From Kordiimonadales bacterium IMCC3096 (GTDB lineage: Bacteria > Pseudomonadota > Alphaproteobacteria > Minwuiales > Minwuiaceae): a stretch of 64,000 nucleotides of DNA. The notes beneath the pieces are model-generated. The model searched no databases and was not told the origin of the DNA. It worked only from the letters and a program-made list of their open reading frames with translations. Within the stretch, counting starts at the first letter, position 1. Each line of letters opens with the position of its first letter. The stretch spans positions 3,625,501-3,689,500 of the forward strand of contig CP018227.1 in assembly GCA_016865035.1 (NCBI GenBank), read 5' to 3'. Shown piece by piece: positions 42,752 through 50,135 of this stretch. The translations under genes and the position numbers were made by a program.

Positions 42752-43582
42752 TTATGCCGCCACCGGGATTGGTTGCAACTTGATGTGATATGCCTGATCG
42801 GGCGTTTGCCCTTCCAGCGATGAATGCGGTCTCCTTGTGTTGTAGAAGGCCAGGTATCGGTCGATGCCCTGTCGGGCGGCTGACACGCTTTCATAGGCGT
42901 GCAGATAGACCTCCTCGTATTTGACGCTGCGCCAGAGCCGTTCGACAAACACGTTATCGCGCCAAGCGCCCTTGCCATCCATGCTGATCTGGATGTCGGC
43001 GTCCTTCAGCGCCTTGATGAAGTCAATGGACGTGAACTGTGATCCTTGGTCCGAGTTCATGATCTCCGGCTTGCCATATCTGCGCAGGGCATCATTCAAG
43101 GCCTCCAGACACGGCGCTGTTTCCAGCGTCACCGACAGCCGCCAGGCCAGAACCTTGCGGCTGAACCAGTCCAGAACGGCGACCAGATAGACGAACCCTC
43201 GGGCCATGGGAATGTAGGTAATATCCATGGCCCAGACCTGATTGGGCTGCGTCACGGCCAGCTTGCGCAGCAGGTAGGGATAGATCCTGTGACCGGGCGC
43301 AGGCTTGCTGGTGTTCGGTCTGCGATAGAGCGCCTCAATGCCCATCGTTTTCATGCAGGTTGCCACGTGCAGCCGCCCGGCCGTGAAGCCTTCCTGCCGC
43401 AGCAACCCTTTCATCATACGGCTGCCCGCGAACGGGTAGTCCATGTGCAACTCGTCAATTCTGCGCATAAGCTTGAGGTCCGCCGCACTGGTCGGGCGCG
43501 GCGCGTAATACAGGCTGCCCCGGCTGATCCCGAGAAGCCGGGCTTGCCGTGTCAGGCTCAGCCTGTGGTCCGGGCCCGTCAT
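42752..43582 (-). CDS. IS3-family transposase OrfB (copy 1)
   Basis: 276 residues; integrase-core DDE: Asp in WAMDITYIPM, Asp in NSDQGSQFTS, Glu in VFVERLWRSVKYEEV. ATGA overlap with OrfA suggests programmed -1 frameshift or coupling to make the OrfAB transposase. Amino acid sequence identical to copy 2. Confidence 0.95.
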   Translation of the reverse strand: MTGPDHRLSLTRQARLLGISRGSLYYAPRPTSAADLKLMRRIDELHMDYPFAGSRMMKGLLRQEGFTAGRLHVATCMKTMGIEALYRRPNTSKPAPGHRIYPYLLRKLAVTQPNQVWAMDITYIPMARGFVYLVAVLDWFSRKVLAWRLSVTLETAPCLEALNDALRRYGKPEIMNSDQGSQFTSIDFIKALKDADIQISMDGKGAWRDNVFVERLWRSVKYEEVYLHAYESVSAARQGIDRYLAFYNTRRPHSSLEGQTPDQAYHIKLQPIPVAA

Positions 43583-43890
43583 TTCCTTGCGCTCGGCAAC
43601 AGACCGGCCTTGTCGAGCGCGCCCTCTAAAAAATCGTTTTCCAGCGCCAGCTGGCCAATCTTCGCGTGCAGGGACTTTACGTCGATCTGCGGCTCTTTCG
43701 CGGCCTTTGGCGTGTCATCGAAGACACCCGTTACGCCCTCAAGCAGCTGATCCTTCCACTGCTTGATCTGATTGGGATGCAGGTCGAACTGCGTCGCCAG
43801 CTCGCTCATCGTCCTGTCGCCCTTCAGCGCCGCCAATGCGACTTTCGCTTTGAAGGCAGGGCTGTGGTTCCGCCTGGGTCGTCTTGTCAT
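43579..43890 (-). CDS. IS3-family transposase OrfA (copy 1)
   Basis: 103 residues: helix-turn-helix (FKAKVALAALKGDRTMSELA, then TQFDLHPNQIKQWK) followed by a leucine-zipper-like helix. Start chosen at ATG 43890, MTRRPRRNHSPAF; the frame extends upstream to 43941 through the IS end. Confidence 0.92.
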   Translation of the reverse strand: MTRRPRRNHSPAFKAKVALAALKGDRTMSELATQFDLHPNQIKQWKDQLLEGVTGVFDDTPKAAKEPQIDVKSLHAKIGQLALENDFLEGALDKAGLLPSARK

Positions 43891-43976
43891 CTTCGCTCCT
43901 TCGTCCCGGCAACGCTGCCGGATTGGGAGCAGAAAATCCACCTAACTCAACTGTCCAGATTTGTCGGGCCACCTCT

Positions 43977-44356
43977 AGTGACACTGGGGAATTTTCGCTT
44001 ACAACGTGGACGTTGGGCGGTGCATCGCGCCGGATCGAAGCCCACAGTGGCTCGGCTTCCTGGAGATTGTCGTGGTTTCCTGGCAGGAGCCACCACTGCA
44101 CGCTCTCATTCTCGCCCATTGCGGTCAGTGCTTGTCGGACAACACTGTGGGAAGGGGTTGCCGTATCGAAGGTGTCCCCCGCCAGAAGCACGTGCCCGGC
44201 CGCTCGATCAAGCGCCGCCCCGGCAATGCGGCTGATTGCGCCGTGCCGCGCCTCCATTATGCGCCCGCGGATATTGCCGTCCGGCGGTTGAGGAATATTC
44301 GCATAGCGCCGTCCAAGATGCAGATCTGAGGAATGGATAAATCGAAAGGAACTCAC
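43977..44356 (-). pseudogene. SbcD-like calcineurin-family nuclease, N-terminal fragment cut by IS3
   Basis: About 126 codons survive. Metallophosphoesterase motifs I-III are clear: SSDLHLGRRY, LLAGDTFD and LLPGNHDNL, as in SbcD/Mre11-type DNA repair exonucleases. GTG start at 44356 has a strong AGGAGG ribosome-binding site. The gene runs into the IS3 end at 43976, and the expected C-terminal half is not found on the other side of the element (GIY-YIG DNA follows instead). Lies 141 bp downstream of a WYL regulator on the same strand. The remaining domain lacks the later metal-binding motifs, so it is inactive. Confidence 0.88.
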
Positions 44357-44497
44357 GTAGTCGCCTCCTGAAAGACCTGCGCGTGCTGCCGCCCCGCGCG
44401 ACTGAGGTGCAATCTATGCGGTGAGGGTGTCAGTTTTTGTCGGCCGACCCCGCAAGTAGCAATTTGTTTAATTGAATGCGTACATATAGCGAACATA

Positions 44498-45499
44498 TCA
44501 TGGAAATACACCAAAACTCTTCTTGGTACCCTCGATCAGCGCTTTCAGTTCTTTGGGTGCAACAACCTCGACAGAGTTGCCCCAGCAGTAAAGATGCCAA
44601 GCCATTTCGAGCCAGCCTGATGCGAAGAAGTGTACCTCAAGGCGCCCATCGGGAAGGCGTTCCATCGTTTGAGATGGATGGAAGCGCCACTCAGCCGCCC
44701 GATCGGCCGCCTTGGCAGAGAAGCGCCAGATAACCTCGCCGTATTCGCCCTCGTTCTGATAGGTGCCAAATGCTCTGGCTGCATGTTCGGCGATGTTGAA
44801 GTCGGGATCGCGAACGAACCAGGTGTCAGTCACTGTCGCATCGGTGATCCGGTCGAGCCGGAAGTGGCGATACTGCGGCCCTTTCTGGGGTTGGCGGGCG
44901 ACGAGGTAGCGACGAGTCCCGATAAGGATCCCATAAGGTTCGACTTCACGCCGCTCGCCTGCGTAAGAAAAGAGCATGCGGTACGGTCCTCTCACGGCCG
45001 CGGCGACCCTCTCCGAAATCACCTGTTCGATCTGGACGACCGGGCCAGGCCGTGCGGCGACGCCGTGTGCTTCCAGCATTGCGTCCGCATCTGCCTCCGC
45101 GGCCCGAGCAGCGCTCGGCGGCAGCGCCGCGAGGAGTCGGTTTCGTAGATCCGACAGTGCCCTGCCCTGCCTCACATCACCTCTGTCCCTGAGCGCAACA
45201 ATTGCGGATTCTATCGCCTCCAGTTCGTCGGCGCCGGCGAGCCGAAGGCGAGCGAGGGGCACCTCTTCAATCGACCACCTTCGCTTTCGATCATCGCCGT
45301 CACAAATCCGGACGGAGTGAGGAAACGCTTCGGTCATCGCGCGCAACATTCGTTGCGCCGTGCGCTCGGACACCCCGAACTCCTCGATGACCTCATTCAA
45401 TGTCACACCCGAGTAGCGTGACGCTGCGAGATCTGCGAGGCGAAGAAGCTCTATCGCATTCGAGTAACTGATCGACTCCTCCAGTTGTCTGAGGCGCAA
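44498..45499 (-). CDS. WYL-domain transcriptional regulator (copy 1)
   Basis: Up to 333 residues. N-terminal winged helix (LNEVIEEFGVSERTAQRMLR), then a WYL domain (about 160-250, MLFSYAGERREVEPYGILIG, RRYLVARQPQKG, YRHFRLDRITDA) and the C-terminal WCX extension. YafY-type WYL regulators usually repress defence or DNA-damage genes and sense nucleic acid or small ligands. Start is uncertain: TTG 45499 is the first possible codon and has no ribosome-binding site. Homologous along its length with the WYL protein at 60823-61824; each is next to a metallophosphatase-type nuclease gene. Confidence 0.88.
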   Translation of the reverse strand: MRLRQLEESISYSNAIELLRLADLAASRYSGVTLNEVIEEFGVSERTAQRMLRAMTEAFPHSVRICDGDDRKRRWSIEEVPLARLRLAGADELEAIESAIVALRDRGDVRQGRALSDLRNRLLAALPPSAARAAEADADAMLEAHGVAARPGPVVQIEQVISERVAAAVRGPYRMLFSYAGERREVEPYGILIGTRRYLVARQPQKGPQYRHFRLDRITDATVTDTWFVRDPDFNIAEHAARAFGTYQNEGEYGEVIWRFSAKAADRAAEWRFHPSQTMERLPDGRLEVHFFASGWLEMAWHLYCWGNSVEVVAPKELKALIEGTKKSFGVFP

Positions 45500-45575
45500 T
45501 CAGTAGAAGAATTTTGACGTCAAGATGCAAGCGCCTCTAGGCGCTTGATGCGGAGAACGCTAAGCTGAAGAAGAT

Positions 45576-45710
45576 GCTGTCCTCGCCGCGCAGACCGGCC
45601 AGCACGATCCGGATATTCCCTTCGGCGGAATACTGCTCATGGGTGCGGCGGCGGATAACCCAGACCGTCTGCTCTGCCCCGACCTTCGATGCGTCCGATT
45701 TCTGTCTCAT
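45576..45710 (-). pseudogene. IS3-family OrfA remnant
   Basis: On the minus strand the sequence encodes MRQKSDASKVGAEQTVWVIR, then THEQYSAEGNIRIVLAGLRG, the start of an IS3-type OrfA, and is then lost. A plus-strand piece at 45545-45583 reads LDAENAKLKKML, the typical end of such an OrfA, so two remnants meet head to head. The rest of the 316-bp gap 45500-45815 holds no gene. Confidence 0.65.
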
Positions 45711-45815
45711 CTGCGTTCCCTTCGGTCACTACGGCCAGCCAGAATCCTCCATTACAAATACCCGCTGATCCATCCCACAAACCCTGACGTCAAAAAGTAC
45801 CCGACATTCAGTTCG

Positions 45816-46611
45816 GCATTGTCAGAGCAAATCTGTTGTGGTTGCGGTAAGCTGTCGGGATGCGTAATCCTTTCCGCTATTTCAACAGCTCGCCGGCGGT
45901 GATCCGCACTGCGGTCCTGCTCTACATTCGGTTTCCGCTGTCGCTGCGCCAGGTCGAAGACCTGCTGCACGAAAGGGGCATCGACATCAGCCATGAGACC
46001 GTCCGGTTCCGGTGGAACCGCTTCGGACCCATCGTCGCCGCCGAACTTCGAAAACGGCAGCGGAGAACGGCTCGCCAGCACATCCAGTGGCGGTGGCACC
46101 TGGATGAGGTTTTCGTCCGGGTCAACGGCGAGAGGTGCTATCCTTGGCGGGCCGTGGATCATGAAGGTGAGGTAGTGGAAGTCTACGTCACGAAGACGCG
46201 GGATCGCAGGGCTGCGCTGGATTTCCTGAAGCGCGCATTGAAGCGATTCGGCTCACCTCGAAGTATCATCACCGACCGGTTTCGTTCTTATCGCGCGGCA
46301 CTCTCGGACCTGGGCATCGCCGGTCGCCAGGACACCACCAGATGGCTGAACAACCGGGCGGAAAATTCCTATCAGCCGTTCCGACGACGAGAGCGATCCA
46401 TGCAACGTTTCCGAAGTGATGTCACGCTTCAGAAATTCGTCTCCATTCACGCTGCCATCCAAAATCACTTCAACATCGATCGTCATCTCACCCGTCGGAC
46501 CGACTTCAGGCAGCGCCGCGATGCGGCGCTTGCTGAATGGCGACAGTTGGCAATCTGACCTCACACAGATACAGATCTGCTGCGCCGGGGTCAGATTGCT
46601 CTGACAATGCC
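45816..46611 (+). mobile_element. IS6-family insertion sequence, copy 1
   Basis: 796 bp. Left end GGCATTGTCAGAGCAA and right end the inverse TTGCTCTGACAATGCC form a perfect 16-bp inverted repeat. One transposase gene fills the element. No 8-bp target duplication flanks it (TTCAGTTC on the left, CACCAGAG on the right), which fits replicative/cointegrate rearrangement. Confidence 0.93.
45860..46558 (+). CDS. IS6-family transposase (copy 1)
   Basis: 232 residues. DDE residues lie in HLDEVFVRVNG, IITDRFRSYRAA and NNRAENSYQPFRRRE; N-terminal RYFNSSPAVIRTAVLLYIRF matches the group. About 95% identical to copy 2. Appears intact and may still be active. Confidence 0.96.
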   Translation: MRNPFRYFNSSPAVIRTAVLLYIRFPLSLRQVEDLLHERGIDISHETVRFRWNRFGPIVAAELRKRQRRTARQHIQWRWHLDEVFVRVNGERCYPWRAVDHEGEVVEVYVTKTRDRRAALDFLKRALKRFGSPRSIITDRFRSYRAALSDLGIAGRQDTTRWLNNRAENSYQPFRRRERSMQRFRSDVTLQKFVSIHAAIQNHFNIDRHLTRRTDFRQRRDAALAEWRQLAI

Positions 46612-46887
46612 CACCAGAGGCCTATGACAACATTGCTGATTATCTTGCACAATGCGGGATTGCGGAATTTGATTACGGTTGCAGGCTGGAACGAGACCAA
46701 GCCTTTATGTGGTCCAGGTTCCAGAGGACAGAGCACGTCACAGCTCCTCATTCTCATAGGTTGGAGCTTCCGGCAAACCCGGCGCGGTTCAATCTTCGTG
46801 ATTAAGAGAACAGCGATGATGGAACGAAATTGACATGCCCCGCTCACTTCGCTACGCCCATTCCAATTTTCACCTCATGTGCCCGAT

Positions 46888-46908
46888 GCAGATTGCACTG
46901 ACAGTGCC
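46888..46908 (+). repeat. Decayed IS6 right end
   Basis: GCAGATTGCACTGACAGTGC(C) matches the IS6 right terminus (GTCAGATTGCTCTGACAATG) except at a few positions. It ends exactly at the base before the ATG of the HNH-WYL gene. Confidence 0.6.
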
Positions 46909-47703
46909 ATGTCAAGCATGACCGGACGCTGTCTCATATGCGGGGAGGCCGGCAGAATTGGATTGCGCCACCTCACCGACGGACGATCCATTCATACTCG
47001 GTGTCTAGATAAGGCAATCTTGCGTGTCGATGATTTGAGCGAGCAGGCACAGGAGATGTCGGCGCTACCCGTGCTTGAAGGCCTGAGAAAGATAACACGC
47101 ACTTTTTTCCGCCATTCCACACCGGAATCGCAATATGCAGACGATCCAACGCACCTCAATGCCCGGATCGCCAAGCTCCAAAGGGGAATAGTAAAAGTCT
47201 ACGATCATTGGCCGGACTATCCTCCAGATTGGCAAGAACGGCGCGAAGCAATCCTCCATGAACGCGGCGCTCACTGTGAGAATTGTGGATCGGGTCTCGT
47301 TGTACAGATTCACCATCGCCGACCGCTCCGGTCAGGGGGCTCCCACAAGAGCGAAAACCTTCAAATTCTTTGCCGAGACTGCCACCTTCACGCCCATGGG
47401 ACGTCCGAGTTCTGGGGAGATAGGCATAATCGAAGTCCTCAAAGTGCTTCTTCAACCAAGTATGAAAAAAACATTGAGAAACTACTTCAGGCGATAGATG
47501 ATGGAAACGATGTGCGATTTATCTATTTTCGATTTGATGGAAAAAAAATCAGGCGGCGGGTGACGCCTCACAGAATTGATAAGGCGGATACAGGTTACGC
47601 AAAATCAAATGAAAAAACCGTTCTCCATGGATTTTGTCACAAGCGCGGTTCAATTAGGTCATTTTCTGTATTTCGTATTCGTCGATTAATATTATTGAAA
47701 TAG
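46909..47703 (+). CDS. HNH endonuclease fused to a C-terminal WYL-like domain
   Basis: About 264 residues. N-terminal zinc-ribbon-like CLICGEAGRIGLRHLT...HTRC; middle HNH domain (about 115-175: WQERREAILHERGAHCENCG, VQIHHRRPLRSGGSHKSENL, CRDCHLHAHG) with the paired CxxC and the HH/N/H catalytic core. A C-terminal segment (about 190-264: VRFIYFRFDGKKIRRRVTPH ... GFCHKRGSIRSFSVFRI) has the pattern of a WYL domain. AT-rich relative to the rest of the window, hence foreign. Start is ATG 46909 or 46921, because the upstream frame is an IS6 remnant. Boxed in by two IS6 copies. Likely a defence nuclease or its regulator. Confidence 0.75.
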   Translation: MSSMTGRCLICGEAGRIGLRHLTDGRSIHTRCLDKAILRVDDLSEQAQEMSALPVLEGLRKITRTFFRHSTPESQYADDPTHLNARIAKLQRGIVKVYDHWPDYPPDWQERREAILHERGAHCENCGSGLVVQIHHRRPLRSGGSHKSENLQILCRDCHLHAHGTSEFWGDRHNRSPQSASSTKYEKNIEKLLQAIDDGNDVRFIYFRFDGKKIRRRVTPHRIDKADTGYAKSNEKTVLHGFCHKRGSIRSFSVFRIRRLILLK

Positions 47704-47833
47704 AGCGGTATTCAGTATTGTCACGTCTCACATATTATTGGAGCTGCTCTGTCCTCCGGAAACTGGATCTTTTTGAGTTAGAGTTTTCCGCCTGAATCCT
47801 GGATGGGGTGAAGGAGTGGATAAGCATGAAAGG

Positions 47834-48642
47834 GGCATTGTCAGACCAAATTCTGAGGTCGCTTTGAACAGCCTTCGGTAGGCTGTCGGGATGCGTAATC
47901 CTTTCCGCTATTTCAACAGCTCGCCGGCGGTGATCTGCACTGCGGTCCTGCTTTACATCCGGTTTCCGCTGTCGCTGCGCCAGGTCGAAGACCTGCTGCA
48001 CGAAAGGGGCATCGACATCAGCCATGAGACCGTCCGGTTCTGGTGGAACCGCTTCGGACCCATCTTCGCCGCCGATCTTCGAAAACGGCAGCGGAGAACG
48101 GCTCGTCAGCACATCCAGTGGCGGTGGCACATGGATGAGGTTTTCGTCCGGGTCAACGGCGAGCGACGCTATCTCTGGCGGGCCGTGGATCATGAAGGTG
48201 AGGTACTGGAAGTCTATGTCACGAAGACGCGGGATCGCAGGGCTGCGCTGGATTTCCTGAAGCGCGCATTGAAGCGATTCAGCTCACCACGCAGCATCGT
48301 AACCGACCGCCTTCGTTCTTATCGCGCGGCACTCTCGGACCTGGGCATCGCCGGTCGCCAGGACACCACCAGATGGTTGAACAACCGGGCGGAAAATTCT
48401 TATCAGCCGTTCCGACGACGGGAACGATCCATGCAGCGATTCCGAAGTCCGGCGACGCTACAGAAGTTTGTCTCCGTCCACGCCGCCATCCACAACCATT
48501 TCAACCTCGATCGTCATCTCACCAGTCGGACCGACTTCAGGCAGCGCCGCGATGCGGCGCTTGCTGAATGGCGACAGTTGGCGATCTGACCTCACCCAGA
48601 TACAGCTCTGCTGCGCCGGGGTCAGATTGCTCTGACAATGCC
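47834..48642 (+). mobile_element. IS6-family insertion sequence, copy 2
   Basis: 809 bp, same orientation as copy 1. Left end GGCATTGTCAGACCAAATTC differs from copy 1 within the inverted repeat, and the right end GCTCTGACAATGCC is as in copy 1. No target duplication (ATGAAAGG left region, ACCTGACG right). With copy 1 it forms a composite-transposon-like pair around the HNH-WYL gene. Confidence 0.92.
47891..48589 (+). CDS. IS6-family transposase (copy 2)
   Basis: 232 residues, DDE positions as in copy 1 (MDEVFVRVNG, IVTDRLRSYRAA, NNRAENSYQPFRRRE). Scattered substitutions (for example RSPATLQKFVSVHAAIHNHF against RSDVTLQKFVSIHAAIQNHF) show that the copies are not recent duplicates. Intact. Confidence 0.96.
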   Translation: MRNPFRYFNSSPAVICTAVLLYIRFPLSLRQVEDLLHERGIDISHETVRFWWNRFGPIFAADLRKRQRRTARQHIQWRWHMDEVFVRVNGERRYLWRAVDHEGEVLEVYVTKTRDRRAALDFLKRALKRFSSPRSIVTDRLRSYRAALSDLGIAGRQDTTRWLNNRAENSYQPFRRRERSMQRFRSPATLQKFVSVHAAIHNHFNLDRHLTSRTDFRQRRDAALAEWRQLAI

Positions 48643-48982
48643 ACCTGACGATATACCCCTGAACGCAATAGTAGAGACGATCCCGAACCCGATAAACAGC
48701 CTGTTGGGTCATCACCGCTGGTAAACCGGGCCATCAGCCCGAATGACCAGAGGGACGGGACAGCACTGCCATCACGGCAGGGGGAACGAGCAAGAGTCAG
48801 CCGACGACTTGCACATTGCATTGGACTTCGGTCGCGGGGGAAGCATGCATGCTGTCGGGACCGGCGACGCGAACATGCGCGTCCTGCCGGTCCCCGCCCG
48901 GCCTCCGTATCGCGGTCCGGGCTTCACGTGGTGACAGCGCCGGCATCGGGCCGGCGTGGAACAAGCACCACGGAGACAGACC
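48643..48982. other. Gene-free leader of the recombinase cassette
   Basis: 340 bp with no coding frame that I believe. It contains short GC hairpins (such as GCCGGCATCGGGCCGGC near 48940-48957) just before the DUF3489 ribosome-binding site GGAGACAG. Probably the promoter and leader of the three-gene cassette. Confidence 0.4.
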
Positions 48983-49519
48983 ATGCAGAAACTCAACACA
49001 AGACAGATCGCAGTTCTCGACCACGCCGCGCGCCTTAGCGACGGCCAGCTTCTGCCGCTGCCGGACGGCATGCAGCTGAAGGGGGGAGGGCTGGCGGCCA
49101 TGCTCCGCGCCCTGGAACGCCGTGGCCTGGCTGAGCGCTCGGTGGACGACGCATGGGTCATCACCAAGACCGGCCGCGCGGCAGTTGCCGGGCAGGGCAG
49201 GGCTGAGGTCGACGAGAGCAAAGACAGGAACGAGGCATCGCAGGCCGCAAAGCCGGAACCGGACGAGGTCGATACCGGTTCGACGCCGCTGTTCCGCCCG
49301 GGCACGCGGCAGGCGCAGCTGCTCGACCTGCTGCGGCGGGGTGAGGGGGCCGACATCGACGAGATGGTGCAGTTCACCGGCTGGCAGCCGCACAGCGTCC
49401 GGGCGGTGCTGACGGGCTTCCGCAAGCGCGGGATCGAGGTGAGCCGCACGAAGGAAGGCAACGGTGTCAGCGTTTACCGCGCCGCGCCGCCCGCCAGCGC
49501 TGATGGCATGGCCGCCTGA
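48983..49519 (+). CDS. DUF3489-domain protein of a recombinase cassette
   Basis: 178 residues. N-terminal winged-helix-like MQKLNTRQIAVLDHAARLSD, an acidic linker, then the C-terminal DUF3489 unit TRQAQLLDLLRRGEGADIDE followed by MVQFTGWQPHSVRAVLTGF, which is a helix-turn-helix. Family proteins occur as the first gene of a DUF3489-DUF2924-serine recombinase cassette, presumably in regulation or as an accessory factor. Start ATG 48983, ribosome-binding site GGAGAC. Ends 13 bp before DUF2924. Confidence 0.88.
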   Translation: MQKLNTRQIAVLDHAARLSDGQLLPLPDGMQLKGGGLAAMLRALERRGLAERSVDDAWVITKTGRAAVAGQGRAEVDESKDRNEASQAAKPEPDEVDTGSTPLFRPGTRQAQLLDLLRRGEGADIDEMVQFTGWQPHSVRAVLTGFRKRGIEVSRTKEGNGVSVYRAAPPASADGMAA

Positions 49520-49532
49520 CGGCGCCCTGACG

Positions 49533-50135
49533 ATGCGAATTCAGAACACCATCCGCACGGGCGGTGACGGCGACGTCGCCGCCCGCAATGCCGTCGAGAC
49601 CTACATCCGGGCCATGACCCGCGACGACCTTGTCGTGCATTGGCAGCGGCGCTGGCGGCGCCCGCCGCCAAAGGGGATCAGCCGCCGGCTGCTGGAATGC
49701 AACGCGGCATGGCTGCTGCAGGCCGAGGCAAAGGGTGGACTGACAGCCGCAACCCGGCGCCGCCTCGACGCACTTGGGGGCGCTGGCCGGGGCAACGATG
49801 ATTGTGCAGAGAATGACCGACGACACCCCGGCAAGGTGGAGCGGACGACACCACGCCGCAAGCTGCGTCCCGGCAGTCGGCTGGTCCGACAGTGGCAGGG
49901 CCGCAGCCACGTGGTGGAAGTCATCGAGGGCGGGTTTACCTTCGAGGGGCGGTCATACACCTCGCTCACGGCCATCGCCCGGGAGATCACCGGGGCACGT
50001 TGGTCGGGCCCCCGCTTCTTCGGTCTGAATGCCCCCGCACCGGAAAGGAATGCGACCAGGAACAGAGGGGCGCAACGGCCAGACCAGAAGGAAGGTAATA
50101 CCGCCACGATGCACGAGAGCGACCACAATGACTGA
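49533..50135 (+). CDS. DUF2924-domain protein of a recombinase cassette
   Basis: 200 residues. N-terminal helical part carries LVVHWQRRWRRPPPKGISRR; central/C-terminal DUF2924 unit reads LRPGSRLVRQWQGRSHVVEV followed by GGFTFEGRSYTSLTAIAREITG and ends RWSGPRFFGL, typically DNA-associated. Starts ATG 49533; overlaps the recombinase start by 8 bp, so translation is coupled. Role unproven; probably aids the recombinase. Confidence 0.88.
   Translation: MRIQNTIRTGGDGDVAARNAVETYIRAMTRDDLVVHWQRRWRRPPPKGISRRLLECNAAWLLQAEAKGGLTAATRRRLDALGGAGRGNDDCAENDRRHPGKVERTTPRRKLRPGSRLVRQWQGRSHVVEVIEGGFTFEGRSYTSLTAIAREITGARWSGPRFFGLNAPAPERNATRNRGAQRPDQKEGNTATMHESDHND

Larger units (their letters stand above)
42691..43976 (-). 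mobile_element. IS3-family insertion sequence, copy 1 (1286 bp)
   Basis: Ends are imperfect inverted repeats beginning AGAGGTGG. The element encodes OrfA and OrfB in overlapping frames on the minus strand and is the same length as copy 2 at 58900-60185, in the opposite orientation. The flanks (TTGCC on the left, AGTGA on the right) show no target duplication, unlike copy 2, so this copy has had one side rearranged or deleted after insertion. Confidence 0.92.

Noticed and set aside
45574-45768. A 64-codon plus-strand frame in the gap between WYL copy 1 and IS6 copy 1.
   Set aside because: It is the antisense of a recognisable IS3 OrfA remnant on the minus strand.
45816-48642. IS6 copies plus HNH-WYL as a simple composite transposon.
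   Set aside because: No common 8-bp target duplication at the outer ends, the two copies differ at many positions, and an additional IS6 right-end relic lies inside; a simple one-step composite insertion is not supported.
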